Assembly (NCBI GenBank): GCA_947474005.1
Contig: CANJHI010000041.1
Location: forward strand, 1 to 35,482
DNA length: 35,482 bases
Source of the DNA: Alphaproteobacteria bacterium
GTDB lineage: Bacteria; Pseudomonadota; Alphaproteobacteria; Reyranellales; Reyranellaceae
Reading direction: 5' to 3'
Each line of letters opens with the position of its first letter. The first letter of the stretch is position 1. Positions 7,879-15,475 of this stretch are shown in pieces. The notes under the pieces were generated by a model. That model saw only the letters and a list, made by a program, of their open reading frames with translations, had not been told where the DNA came from and searched no databases. Made by a program: the position numbers and the translations under genes.

Positions 7879-8667
7879 ATGCTGATCGACAGCCATTGCC
7901 ATCTCGATTTTCCCGAGCTTGCCGGCGACGAAGAGGCGGTGCTGGCACGCGCCCGCATGGCCGGCGTCGGTGGCATGCTGACGATCGGCACGCGCCTCGA
8001 CCAGTTCGAGCGGGTCCGGGCCATTGCCGAGCGTCACGGCAACGTCTGGTGCTCGGTCGGCGTTCATCCGCACGAGGCGAAGGAGGAGGGGCAGCGCACC
8101 CCCGACCGGCTGATCGAGGCCACGCACCATCCCAAGGTCGTCGGCATCGGCGAAACCGGGCTCGATTTCTACTATGAGCACAGTCCGCGCACCGAGCAGG
8201 TCGAAAGCTTTCGCGCCCATATCGCCGCGTCGCGTCAGACGGGGTTGCCATTGATCGTCCACACAAGGGACGCCGATCGCGAAACCATCGACATTCTCGA
8301 AGAGGAGGTCGGGAAGGGCGCCTTTCCCGGCTTGATCCATTGCTTCAGTTCGGGCGCCGACGTCGCCCAGCACGCGCTGGCGCTCGGCCTCTATATTTCG
8401 ATTTCAGGGATCGTCACCTTCAAGGCGGCGGAGGGCCTGCGCACCATCGTCCGCGACATCCCGCTCGACCGGCTGCTGGTGGAGACCGACTCGCCCTACC
8501 TCGCGCCCATTCCCAAACGCGGCAAGACCAACGAACCGGCTTACGTCGCCCATACTGCCGCCAAGGTGGCCGAATTGAAGGGCGTGACGATTGCAGAGCT
8601 GGAAGCCGCGACGACGGCGAATTTCTTCAGGCTCTTTGCCAAGGCGGAGCGCCAGCAGTGCGGGTGA
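7879..8667 (+). CDS. tatD: TatD-family metal-dependent DNase
   Basis: The 262-residue TIM-barrel hydrolase shows every metal-binding landmark of the TatD family: SHCHLD (His6, His8), GETGLDFYY with the bridging Glu, VHTRDA, IHCFSS and the C-terminal ETDSPYLAP Asp. Family members are 3'-5' exonucleases acting on DNA or RNA and have been linked to DNA repair and quality control. ATG lies 1 bp after the metG stop, and metG-tatD-MBL is a recurrent order in alphaproteobacteria. Because several paralogues (TatD, YcfH, YjjV) share these motifs, the exact orthology is uncertain; next to tmk-holB a YcfH-type member is likely. Confidence 0.9.
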   Translation: MLIDSHCHLDFPELAGDEEAVLARARMAGVGGMLTIGTRLDQFERVRAIAERHGNVWCSVGVHPHEAKEEGQRTPDRLIEATHHPKVVGIGETGLDFYYEHSPRTEQVESFRAHIAASRQTGLPLIVHTRDADRETIDILEEEVGKGAFPGLIHCFSSGADVAQHALALGLYISISGIVTFKAAEGLRTIVRDIPLDRLLVETDSPYLAPIPKRGKTNEPAYVAHTAAKVAELKGVTIAELEAATTANFFRLFAKAERQQCG

Positions 8668-9434
8668 CGATCCTGGGCTGCGGCACTTCCGGAGGCGTCC
8701 CGCGGCCAGGCGGCAAGGACGGGCTGGGCGAGTGGGGGGCGGCCAACCCCAAAGACGGCCGCAACCGGCGTCGCCGCTGTTCCATCCTGGTTCAGGACAG
8801 GGGCAAGACCCTCCTCATCGACACCTCGCCCGATCTGCGGGCACAACTGCTCGATGCCGAGGTCGAGCGCGTCGACGCGGTCCTGTGGACGCACGAGCAC
8901 GCCGACCAGGTCCACGGCATCGACGATCTGCGGCCTTACGCGCTGCGCCAGGGCAGGATCGAGGCATGGGCGGATCCGCATACGCTGAGTGTCCTGCGGC
9001 GGCGCTTCGGCTATTGCTTCGAAGCCGAGGGCAATGGTTTCTATAACCCGATCTATCAGCCGAACCTCATCGAGGGGCCCTTCGCCGCCGCCGGCCTGCC
9101 CGTGATTCCCTTCGTTCAGGAACATGGCTCGATCTCTTCGTTGGGGTTTCGCTTCGGGCAGTTCGCTTATGCCAACGACGTGGTGACCTTGCCCGACAGC
9201 GCCTTCGCAGCGATGGCGGGCGTGGACGTTCTGGTCGTCGATGCCATGCGATTTCGGCCACACCCGACGCATGCTCATCTCGATCGCACCCTCGAATGGA
9301 TCGAGCGGATTGGCCCCAAACAGGCTTTTTTGACCAATCTCCACGTCGATATGGATTATGCTGAAGTCGATCATTTGACCCCGTCGCACGTGCACCCTTG
9401 CCAGGACGGTATGGTCATAGATATCGACGGCTAA
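8658..9434 (+). CDS. Metallo-beta-lactamase-fold hydrolase, PhnP-like
   Basis: This 258-residue protein belongs to the PhnP / RNase Z-like group of MBL-fold phosphodiesterases. It starts VTILGCGTSGGVP, the usual N-terminus of the family, has LIDTSPDLR for the second strand, the metal motif TH-EHADQVHGIDDLR (His79, His81, Asp83), and C-terminal FLTNLHVDMDY and DGMVIDI. The position that is normally the second His of HxHxDH is Gln84 here. GTG 8658 is favoured because CGGAG lies 8 bp upstream and the MRVTILGCG-type N-terminus is complete; GTG 8664, which forms GTGA with the tatD stop, is the alternative. It ends the plus-strand housekeeping block. Confidence 0.87.
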   Translation: MRVTILGCGTSGGVPRPGGKDGLGEWGAANPKDGRNRRRRCSILVQDRGKTLLIDTSPDLRAQLLDAEVERVDAVLWTHEHADQVHGIDDLRPYALRQGRIEAWADPHTLSVLRRRFGYCFEAEGNGFYNPIYQPNLIEGPFAAAGLPVIPFVQEHGSISSLGFRFGQFAYANDVVTLPDSAFAAMAGVDVLVVDAMRFRPHPTHAHLDRTLEWIERIGPKQAFLTNLHVDMDYAEVDHLTPSHVHPCQDGMVIDIDG

Positions 9435-9484
9435 TAGTCACCTGTTTCAATGGGTTATATTTTATTATTAAAGGAAAACAGGAA
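9435..9484. other. AT-rich spacer upstream of the unknown exported protein
   Basis: This 50-bp gap is markedly AT-rich (for example ATATTTTATTATTAAAGG) compared with the GC-rich surroundings. It ends in AGGAAAACAGGAA just before the GTG start at 9485, which supplies a ribosome binding site. It could hold a promoter, but no -35/-10 pair stands out. Confidence 0.45.
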
Positions 9485-10156
9485 GTGAGACAAAAGGAGC
9501 CCGGGCGCCGGCTGTTTCTACTGACCGGCATGGCCAGCCTGTGCATGGTGGGGCCGGCTCGAGCCAGCGACCAACTCGATGCCGGCGGCCTGACTTTCCT
9601 GGATTTCGCCACGCCGGATAACGGCGCAAGTTTCCATCGTGGCGACGGCATGATCGCCGGCGGTCCCAATCAAGTCTCGTCGAGGATTCTCGGTGTCGAA
9701 AACGGCAAGGGATTGGCCCGGATCCGCTTCGAGCAGATCCGCATCACAGTAGCGATTCCGCTCGGTTGGCAAGCCACCGAGGATTGGGAGCGCGGCGTGG
9801 CTTACAGCAGCGACAAGCGCTATCGCCTCTTGGTCTGGCGGGTCGATTTCGAGTTCGAGGGCGTCAAGGACGCCGAGCACTATGCCTCCAGCAAGGGCGG
9901 GGCGATCCAATCGCGGCGTCCTGCCGTGAAGGCCCAGGCGCGCCGACTGGGAGATGGGACCTTCCTGTTGGTGTTCGAGAACGTGCCCAAGGCCCAGGGA
10001 GACTCCGAGCTCCGGACCGTCTTCGATCTCGTCATCCCACAAATCGGCAATCCCAAGTCCGGCGTGCTCATGACGCTGGGTGTCCCGGCGAGTGACAGCG
10101 GACGGGGGATCAAACTGCTGGCCTTGTTGAAAAAAAACATGAAGATAGATTGGTAA
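9485..10156 (+). CDS. Exported protein of unknown function
   Basis: I do not recognise this 223-residue protein. It begins with basic residues and GRRLFLLTG, then a hydrophobic stretch to GPARA-S, consistent with a signal peptide; the twin arginine followed by Phe-Leu resembles a Tat signal but lacks the usual Lys. The mature part has no cysteines that suggest metal or disulfide centres and shows alternating hydrophobic strands (ITVAIPLGW, YRLLVWRVDFEFEG, GTFLLVFENVP, GVLMTLGVPAS), suggesting a mainly beta-sheet periplasmic domain. GTG 9485 is chosen because it follows an AGGAA-type site and places the signal sequence at the N-terminus. AT-rich spacers flank the gene, while the coding sequence itself has the composition of the window. 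Confidence 0.7.
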   Translation: MRQKEPGRRLFLLTGMASLCMVGPARASDQLDAGGLTFLDFATPDNGASFHRGDGMIAGGPNQVSSRILGVENGKGLARIRFEQIRITVAIPLGWQATEDWERGVAYSSDKRYRLLVWRVDFEFEGVKDAEHYASSKGGAIQSRRPAVKAQARRLGDGTFLLVFENVPKAQGDSELRTVFDLVIPQIGNPKSGVLMTLGVPASDSGRGIKLLALLKKNMKIDW

Positions 10157-10216
10157 TTCATTGTTGTTAATATAGTATATTAATTTGTCATAATATATAT
10201 TATACGATAATTGGAG
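10157..10216. promoter_or_regulatory. AT-rich intergenic island with two palindromes upstream of mazG
   Basis: The roughly 60 bp between the unknown exported gene and mazG are almost entirely A and T. Two perfect palindromes lie in tandem: TTAATATA-G-TATATTAA (10167-10183) and ATAATATATATTAT (10190-10203). Several -10-like hexamers (TATTAA, TATTAT) are possible, so the region probably includes the mazG promoter. The palindromes may be operators, a nucleoid-protein site or simple AT-rich sequence. Confidence 0.45.
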
Positions 10217-10231
10217 ATGAGGTCAGGCAGC

Positions 10232-11059
10232 ATGGCGTCCGGGCGTCCCACCGCAGAAACACTCCCCCAGGAACCGATGGCCCGCCTGCTCGCGGTCATG
10301 GCTTGGCTGCGCGACCGTCAGTATGGCTGCCCCTGGGACATCGACCAGACCTTCAAGACCATCGCGCCGTACACCATAGAGGAAGCCTACGAGGTTGCCG
10401 ACGCCATCGAGCGGGACGACATGCCGGCACTCAAGGAAGAGCTTGGCGATCTTCTGCTGCAGGTCGTCTATCACGCCCAGATCGCCCAGGAAGCCAAGGC
10501 GTTCGGCTTTGGCGATGTGGCCACCGCCATTGCCGACAAGATGGTCGACCGGCACCCCCATGTCTTCGCCGATGCCCGGATTGACACCGCTGAGGCCCAG
10601 ACCGTCTCCTGGGAAGCCCGCAAGGCGGCCGAACGGGCCGCCAAACAGACTGCCGAGCCAGCAGGGGCCCTGGACGGCGTGGCGCGCGCCCTCCCCGCTC
10701 TCCTTCGGGCGGAGAAGATCCAGAAACGGGCCGCCCGGGTCGGCTTCGACTGGACGGAAACCACGCCGGTCATCGACAAGATCGAGGAGGAACTAGGCGA
10801 ACTGCGCATCGAGATCGAAGCCGGGACCATCGACCAGGCCCGCCTGACCGACGAATTGGGCGACGTCCTGTTCGCCGTCGCCAATCTCGCACGGCACTGC
10901 AAGGTCGATCCCGAGGCGGCCCTGCGGGCCACCAACGACAAGTTCGAACGCCGCTTCGGCTATATCGAGCGCCGGCTGGCCGACCAGGGCCGCAAGCCGG
11001 CCGAGGCCAGTCTGGAGGAAATGGAAGCGCTCTGGCAGGAAGCCAAGACGCGCGTCTAG
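10232..11059 (+). CDS. mazG: Nucleoside triphosphate pyrophosphohydrolase MazG
   Basis: The 275-residue, two-domain all-alpha NTP pyrophosphohydrolase hydrolyses NTPs to NMP and pyrophosphate, a house-cleaning role. The first domain opens with GCPWDIDQTF (32-41) and has the metal-binding IEEAYE (49-54) and EELGDLLLQ (69-77); the second repeats the pattern with EEELGELRIEIE and DELGDVLFAVANLARH. ATG 10232 has GAGG 10 bp upstream; ATG 10217 and TTG 10211 are in-frame alternatives. The stop shares the four bases CTAG (11056-11059) with the stop of the convergent phosphatase gene. Confidence 0.95.
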   Translation: MASGRPTAETLPQEPMARLLAVMAWLRDRQYGCPWDIDQTFKTIAPYTIEEAYEVADAIERDDMPALKEELGDLLLQVVYHAQIAQEAKAFGFGDVATAIADKMVDRHPHVFADARIDTAEAQTVSWEARKAAERAAKQTAEPAGALDGVARALPALLRAEKIQKRAARVGFDWTETTPVIDKIEEELGELRIEIEAGTIDQARLTDELGDVLFAVANLARHCKVDPEAALRATNDKFERRFGYIERRLADQGRKPAEASLEEMEALWQEAKTRV

Positions 11060-11892
11060 TCTTCCGTGGGCTGCAAGAGAGGCAGCTCCAGCGCCTTCAA
11101 CGCCGCACGCGCCGCGGCCAGAGTTTGCCGCGACGGGGCCCCGATGATCCCTGAATCGGTCGGCTGGGCTGGGGCGTAGTCTTTGCCGTCAAATCGCACC
11201 GCACCACCGCCTGCCTCGACCAGCATCAGCGCTCCCGCCGCATGATCCCAGGGCTTGGTGCGTCGATAGATGCTGAAGTTTGCACGTCCCGCCAGGATTT
11301 CCAGATATTCGACTCCGGCGCAGCGCAGTGTCGACACGGGACCGAGCCCCTGCTGCTGGGCGACCGGAAGCTGGCGCTCGAATGCCTTGCGTATTTTGTA
11401 GCCAACGAAACCTGCGGGCGATCCACCCGGCGCGGCCCCGACCACTTTCACGCCGTCCAGGGTAACGCCCTGCCCCGCCAGCGCGACGGCCATCCGCCCA
11501 TTGGGCACGTCGAATATCCAGCCACCGACGGTCCGGCCATCCTCGACCAAGGCGACAATGATCGCGAAAGTCGCCTTGCCGGCCGCGAAGTTCGAGGTGC
11601 CATCCAGCGGATCGACGATCCAGCATCTCTCCCCTGGACGGCCGATCAGGTCGAGGAGGCCGGCATCGGCCTCGACGGCTTCTTCACCGACCACCGGCAC
11701 GCCGGGCAGGATCTTCGCCAGGCCTGACGCCAGTTGCTGTTCCGATGCGACATCGGCAACAGTAACCAAGTCGCCAGGCCGCTTCTGACGGACGTCGTCC
11801 TTGGAGAGATTGCGAAACCGCGGCAGCAACTCGGCTGCCGCGACGTCGCGGATCAGATCAGCGACCTGCGCAAGTCCGCCGCTGCCGGGCAT
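11056..11892 (-). CDS. Inositol monophosphatase-family phosphatase
   Basis: This 278-residue protein is a Mg-dependent, Li-sensitive-type phosphatase of the IMPase/CysQ superfamily. Metal ligands are visible in GEEAVE (Glu70), IVDPLDGTSNF (Asp94, Asp97) and KPWDHAAG (Asp216). The family covers inositol monophosphatase, fructose-1,6-bisphosphatase and 3'-phosphoadenosine-5'-phosphate phosphatase; sequence alone does not decide which. Its ATG lies 5 bp after the groES stop with GAGG overlapping that stop, so it is very probably cotranscribed with groES. The stop codon is embedded in the CTAG shared with mazG. Confidence 0.88.
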   Translation of the reverse strand: MPGSGGLAQVADLIRDVAAAELLPRFRNLSKDDVRQKRPGDLVTVADVASEQQLASGLAKILPGVPVVGEEAVEADAGLLDLIGRPGERCWIVDPLDGTSNFAAGKATFAIIVALVEDGRTVGGWIFDVPNGRMAVALAGQGVTLDGVKVVGAAPGGSPAGFVGYKIRKAFERQLPVAQQQGLGPVSTLRCAGVEYLEILAGRANFSIYRRTKPWDHAAGALMLVEAGGGAVRFDGKDYAPAQPTDSGIIGAPSRQTLAAARAALKALELPLLQPTED

Positions 11893-11897
11893 CGACC

Positions 11898-12185
11898 TCA
11901 GCCGACGACGCCGAACAGGTCCTCTTCCTTGAGAATGACATGGTCGACGCCACCGATCTTGACCTCAGTGCCGGACCACTTGCCGTAGATCACCTTGTCG
12001 CCGACCTTCACGTCGATCGCCTGCAGGCGTCCATCCTCGAGCCGCTTGCCCTTGCCGACAGCGACAATCTCACCCTGCATCGGCTTTTCCTGGGCCGTGT
12101 CGGGGATGATCAGGCCACCTTTGGTCTTGGTTTCGGCGGTCATTGGCTTCAGCAGAAGCCGATCATGCAAAGGCTTGAATTTCAT
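11898..12185 (-). CDS. groES: Co-chaperonin GroES (Cpn10), without an adjacent groEL
   Basis: At 95 residues this is a full-length Cpn10. It begins [14 protein letters not shown], has the mobile-loop GGLIIPDTA that docks onto GroEL, the roof segment, and the C-terminal [10 protein letters not shown] followed by [12 protein letters not shown]. GroES caps the GroEL ring during ATP-driven folding. No groEL follows; the next gene on the strand is an IMPase-family phosphatase 5 bp away. The start is preceded by GAGGAAA. There is no CIRCE-like inverted repeat upstream, so HrcA control is unlikely. It may be a second, specialised copy in a genome with a standard groESL operon elsewhere. Confidence 0.94.
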   Translation of the reverse strand: MKFKPLHDRLLLKPMTAETKTKGGLIIPDTAQEKPMQGEIVAVGKGKRLEDGRLQAIDVKVGDKVIYGKWSGTEVKIGGVDHVILKEEDLFGVVG

Positions 12186-12213
12186 GGTGTTTCCTCGGTC
12201 TGGGATGGAGCCG

Positions 12214-12243
12214 CTTATAGGATTCGCAGCAGCGGCATGTCAA
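12214..12243 (-). promoter_or_regulatory. Promoter of groES, sigma70-like
   Basis: On the minus strand a perfect TTGACA (12238-12243) and TATAAG (12214-12219) are separated by 18 bp, predicting a start near 12207 and a leader of about 20 nt. The -35 overlaps the last codons of hflX, so groES has its own promoter inside the upstream gene. No heat-shock sigma32-type motif is apparent. Confidence 0.65.
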
Positions 12244-13586
12244 CGCGCGAGCCGGCGTTCGAACTGCGCGGCGGCGGCGGCATCGAGCGCCACGGTCAGC
12301 AGGGCCACCTCACCATCGTCGTGGCGGTGGCGGACCTCACCATGGCGATAAAGCCAGGCGATGGTGGCGCCGTCACTCAATGGAACGGAAATCTCGCGCG
12401 CCGTCCCTGCCCGGCTGAGCAATTCGCCGATCGCCTCCAGAAGCTGGTCGACGCCCTCCCCGGTCAGAGCCGAAACCGGAAACTGAAGCGCCCGTTCGGC
12501 GCCGGCGGCGGATCGGGTCTGGAGGCTCTCGAGCTTGTCGGCCGGAAGCGCGTCGATCTTGTTAAGCGCTTCGATCAGGGGTCTGTCGCCGCCTTCCTCG
12601 AGCGCACCCAGTTCTTTCAAGACCGCTTCCACGTCGGCGCGCTGCTGCTCGGTCTCGGGGTGCGAGATATCGCGCACATGCACGATCAAATCCGCCTCGA
12701 TCACCTCTTCCAGTGTCGCGCGGAAGGCGGCAACGAGATGCGTTGGCAGATCCGACACGAATCCGACCGTATCGGAGATGACGCAGTTCTTGCCGTTGGG
12801 AAGCTTGATCGACCGCATCGTCGGATCGAGCGTGGCGAACAGCAGATCCTTGGCCATGACGCCGGCGCCCGAAAGGCGATTGAACAGGGTCGACTTCCCA
12901 GCGTTGGTATAGCCCACCAACGCGATCGTCGACAGCCGCGCCTTCTTACGGCCGACGCGGTTGACCGCACGTGTCCGCTGGACGGCTTCGAGGTCGCGCT
13001 TGATGCGGACGATGCGCTCGCCGATCAGGCGGCGATCGATCTCGATCTGGGATTCACCAGGACCACCCAGAAAGCCGAAGCCGCCACGCTGGCGCTCAAG
13101 ATGGGTCCACGACCGAACCAACCTGCCGCGTTGGTAGTCCAGTGCCGCAAGTTCGACCTGGAGTCTGCCTTCGTGGGTACGCGCGCGCGCGCCGAAGATC
13201 TCGAGGATCAACCCCGTCCGGTCGATGACCTTGGTCTGCCAGGCCTTCTCGAGGTTGCGCTGCTGAACGGGCGTGAGTTTGTCGTCGACGATCACCAGGC
13301 CGATGCCCAGCTCGTCGACAGCTTCCTTCAGGCGCTCGACGACACCTTTGCCGAGCAGAGTAGCGGGCGTGATCCGCCGCAGCGGCGCGGTTTGGGCCAG
13401 GCGGACGTCGATATCGATGGCGCGGGCAAGCCCTACGGCTTCTGCGAGCTTGGCGTCGCTGTCGCGTTCTTCGCCACGGCCGCGCACATAGGGACACAGG
13501 ACCGCGGCGAGCGTTGCCGGCCGCGCGGTCTCCAAAGGCCTACGTTCGCGTTTTTGGTGCTCGCCTTGGGCGGGATCTTCGATCAA
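12240..13586 (-). CDS. hflX: Ribosome-splitting GTPase HflX
   Basis: This 448-residue Obg-HflX GTPase splits stalled or stressed ribosomes in other bacteria. The N-terminal HflX domain includes the Gly-rich linker RGGFGFLGGPGESQIE (167-182). The G domain shows G1 GYTNAGKS (225-232), G3 DTVGF (272-276) and G4 NKID (342-345), then a C-terminal domain. The most upstream start is TTG 13586, 1 bp after the hfq stop, and no ATG or GTG lies close downstream. The hfq-hflX pairing is widely conserved and supports both calls. Confidence 0.96.
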   Translation of the reverse strand: MIEDPAQGEHQKRERRPLETARPATLAAVLCPYVRGRGEERDSDAKLAEAVGLARAIDIDVRLAQTAPLRRITPATLLGKGVVERLKEAVDELGIGLVIVDDKLTPVQQRNLEKAWQTKVIDRTGLILEIFGARARTHEGRLQVELAALDYQRGRLVRSWTHLERQRGGFGFLGGPGESQIEIDRRLIGERIVRIKRDLEAVQRTRAVNRVGRKKARLSTIALVGYTNAGKSTLFNRLSGAGVMAKDLLFATLDPTMRSIKLPNGKNCVISDTVGFVSDLPTHLVAAFRATLEEVIEADLIVHVRDISHPETEQQRADVEAVLKELGALEEGGDRPLIEALNKIDALPADKLESLQTRSAAGAERALQFPVSALTGEGVDQLLEAIGELLSRAGTAREISVPLSDGATIAWLYRHGEVRHRHDDGEVALLTVALDAAAAAQFERRLAR

Positions 13587-13587
13587 A

Positions 13588-13836
13588 TCAGCCTGCTGCG
13601 TCGGCCTTGTCCCCGTCGAACAACTGCACCGGCGTTACCGGCATGATGGTCGAAATCGCGTGCTTGTAGACAAGCTGCGAATGGCCGTCACGGCGCAGAA
13701 GCACCGAGAAGTTGTCGAACCAAGTGACGATTCCCTGCAATTTCACGCCGTTCACGAGGAAGATCGTGACTGGAGTCTTGTTCTTTCGCAGGTGGTTCAG
13801 GAACACGTCCTGAACGTTTTGTGCCTTTTCGCTCAT
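13588..13836 (-). CDS. hfq: RNA chaperone Hfq
   Basis: The 82-residue Sm-like protein forms a hexameric ring that pairs small RNAs with mRNAs. Sm1 is visible as [21 protein letters not shown] ending in [20 protein letters not shown], and Sm2 as the YKHAIST motif (YKHxIS signature). ATG 13836 is chosen because AGAGG lies about 9 bp upstream and the protein then starts MSEKAQ, as usual; the open frame extends another 14 codons upstream but those residues are not family-like. The short tail after the Sm fold is typical of alphaproteobacteria. Confidence 0.97.
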   Translation of the reverse strand: MSEKAQNVQDVFLNHLRKNKTPVTIFLVNGVKLQGIVTWFDNFSVLLRRDGHSQLVYKHAISTIMPVTPVQLFDGDKADAAG

Positions 13837-13891
13837 GTTTTTGGCCTCTTGCTGGGCGGCCGGCTCCCCGAAGGTCACCGGTTTGGGGGGC

Positions 13892-13950
13892 GCGGGTATC
13901 TACCCGCTACCGAGTTGAAACAAATATAGGCGACGCCTTGATCAAAGCAA
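13892..13950 (-). promoter_or_regulatory. Candidate hfq promoter and leader hairpin
   Basis: On the minus strand TTGCTT (13945-13950) and TATATT (13923-13928) are spaced by 16 bp at the end of the HAD gene. Downstream, in the presumed hfq leader, GCGGGTA/TACCCGC (13892-13907) forms a perfect 7-bp inverted repeat with a 2-nt centre. No T run follows it, so it is not an obvious terminator; a role in hfq leader folding or protein binding is possible. Confidence 0.35.
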
Positions 13951-14598
13951 TGCTAGCAACTCATGACAATTACGTGCCCTGAGGCGGGGCGGATGTTCCA
14001 GCAGGGGGCCGGTCAATGGTTCCGCTCCCCCAACCAGAACGGGTAAACACCCCGCCGCATGGGCACATTGGAGGTCGGCAAGGGAGTCGCCGACCATCCA
14101 GACTGTCTCGTCAGGGGCAATTCCCGTGCCGTCCAAGGCCAGGTAGATCGGATCGGGCGCCGGCTTGTCGCGTTTCGCGTCCTTGGCGCCGACGGCCCGG
14201 ACGATCCAGCGCTGCCAGCCAAGATGCGCCATCTCGGTGCGCAGGTTTTCGCCGACCTTGTTGCTGACCACGGCCACATAGCAGCCTGCGTCATGGCAGC
14301 GCGCGAGCAGCGAGTCGGCACCGGGCAAGGGTTCCAGGCGCTCCAGATGGATGCGGTGGAAGGTCTCGTAGAACGCCTGTTCCGCTTCGCCGGCGCGAGA
14401 GCCGAAAAGCTTGGGGAAAACGTCGCGGAGCGAGCCATGGGCACCGACCTGTACCTCTTCTGCAGTCCACGGAGTCATCCCCAGGGTCATGAAGGTGTCA
14501 TGGTAGCATTCGACGATCGTCGGCCAAGTGTTGACCAGGGTGTTGTCCCAGTCGAACAGCACGGCGCGCGGCGGCTTGATGCCGGTCGGGCTACTCAC
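13942..14598 (-). CDS. HAD-superfamily hydrolase, phosphoglycolate phosphatase-like
   Basis: The 218-residue protein has the four HAD motifs: FDWDNTLV (motif I, nucleophile Asp16 and acid/base Asp18), VSNK (motif II), the Lys in KRDKPAPDP (motif III) and GDSLAD (motif IV). A helical cap between motifs I and II is like that of Gph/PGMB-type enzymes, so a small phosphorylated metabolite is the likely substrate; motifs do not identify it. Start GTG 14598 overlaps the dat stop in GTGA, so the two are translationally coupled. Confidence 0.86.
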   Translation of the reverse strand: MSSPTGIKPPRAVLFDWDNTLVNTWPTIVECYHDTFMTLGMTPWTAEEVQVGAHGSLRDVFPKLFGSRAGEAEQAFYETFHRIHLERLEPLPGADSLLARCHDAGCYVAVVSNKVGENLRTEMAHLGWQRWIVRAVGAKDAKRDKPAPDPIYLALDGTGIAPDETVWMVGDSLADLQCAHAAGCLPVLVGGAEPLTGPLLEHPPRLRARNCHELLALL

Positions 14599-15458
14599 GT
14601 GACGGGATCTCCCGTTTCGGCGAAGCGCACATACTCTTCACGCAGGCGCCGCGCCATCGGGCCAACCTTGCCGTCGCCTACAGCCTGCCCGTCGATCTTC
14701 ACCACCGGAGTCACGAACGACGTGGCGCTGGTAATGAACGCTTCCTGTGCCTTCATGGCTTCCGCCAGCGAGAACGGACGTTCGACGAACTTGATCTGAA
14801 GAGCGTTGCACAGAGACTGCAGCGTCTGCCGCGTGATGCCGGCCAGGATGCCGTTGTTGGTCTGGCGCGTCACCAGTTCGCCGTCCTGGGTGACGATCCA
14901 GGCGTTAGTAGACGCGCCCTCGGTGACGCAGCCGTCGGCGTCGATGAGCCACGCCTCATAAGCCCCGCTTTCCCGCGCCGCCTGCTTGGCCAGCACATTC
15001 GGCAGCAAGGCCACGGTCTTGATATCGCAGCGCTCCCAGCGGATGTCGGGCTGGCTCTTGATCGCGACCCCTGGGCCGGGATCGGCGTCGCCGCGCTTGC
15101 TGTTCTTGGTCGTCAACACCAGCGCCGGCTTGACCGGCGTGGTCGGAAAGGCGTGATCGCGCCGTGCGACACCGCGCGTCACCTGCATGTAGACCAGCCC
15201 ATCGCGCAGCCGGTTACGGCGCATCAACTCGCGCATGACAAAGCCCAGCGCCGCCCGCGACACCGGCCAACCGATCCGGAGTTCACGCAAAGACCTGTCG
15301 AGGCGGTCGATATGGGGACCCTCGTCGATCAGCCTGCCATCGCGAACGCCCACGACCTCGTAGACGCCATCGGCGAGCTGGTAGCCTCGATCCTCGATAT
15401 GGACGCTGGCATCGCGGTGGTCGACGTAGCGGCCATTGACGTAAGCATAACGCGCCAT
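14595..15458 (-). CDS. dat: D-amino-acid aminotransferase (class IV PLP enzyme)
   Basis: The 287-residue fold-type IV aminotransferase interconverts D-alanine/2-oxoglutarate and D-glutamate/pyruvate in related enzymes, supplying D-amino acids for peptidoglycan. The PLP lysine is Lys147 in RCDIKTVALLPN, which matches the D-AAT pattern RxDIKSLxLL better than the branched-chain aminotransferase pattern. TEGASTNAW (179-187) with Glu180 binds the cofactor ring nitrogen. YVNGRYVDHRDASVHIEDRGYQLADGVYEV is reduced here to its key parts: the D-AAT-like N-terminal strand and the RGYQ/ADGVYE segment. A dat gene between the ntr cluster and hfq is a familiar alphaproteobacterial order. A branched-chain or aminodeoxychorismate lyase role is less likely. 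Confidence 0.87.
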   Translation of the reverse strand: MARYAYVNGRYVDHRDASVHIEDRGYQLADGVYEVVGVRDGRLIDEGPHIDRLDRSLRELRIGWPVSRAALGFVMRELMRRNRLRDGLVYMQVTRGVARRDHAFPTTPVKPALVLTTKNSKRGDADPGPGVAIKSQPDIRWERCDIKTVALLPNVLAKQAARESGAYEAWLIDADGCVTEGASTNAWIVTQDGELVTRQTNNGILAGITRQTLQSLCNALQIKFVERPFSLAEAMKAQEAFITSATSFVTPVVKIDGQAVGDGKVGPMARRLREEYVRFAETGDPVT

Positions 15459-15475
15459 GGCGCTCTTCCCTTCCC

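Noticed and set aside
12186-12240. Possible CIRCE heat-shock element before groES
   Set aside because: No TTAGCACTC/GAGTGCTAA inverted repeat is present; only a standard promoter was found.
11940-13646. 568-codon plus-strand frame opposite groES/hflX
   Set aside because: Antisense shadow of groES and hflX; no domain signal and no ribosome binding site.
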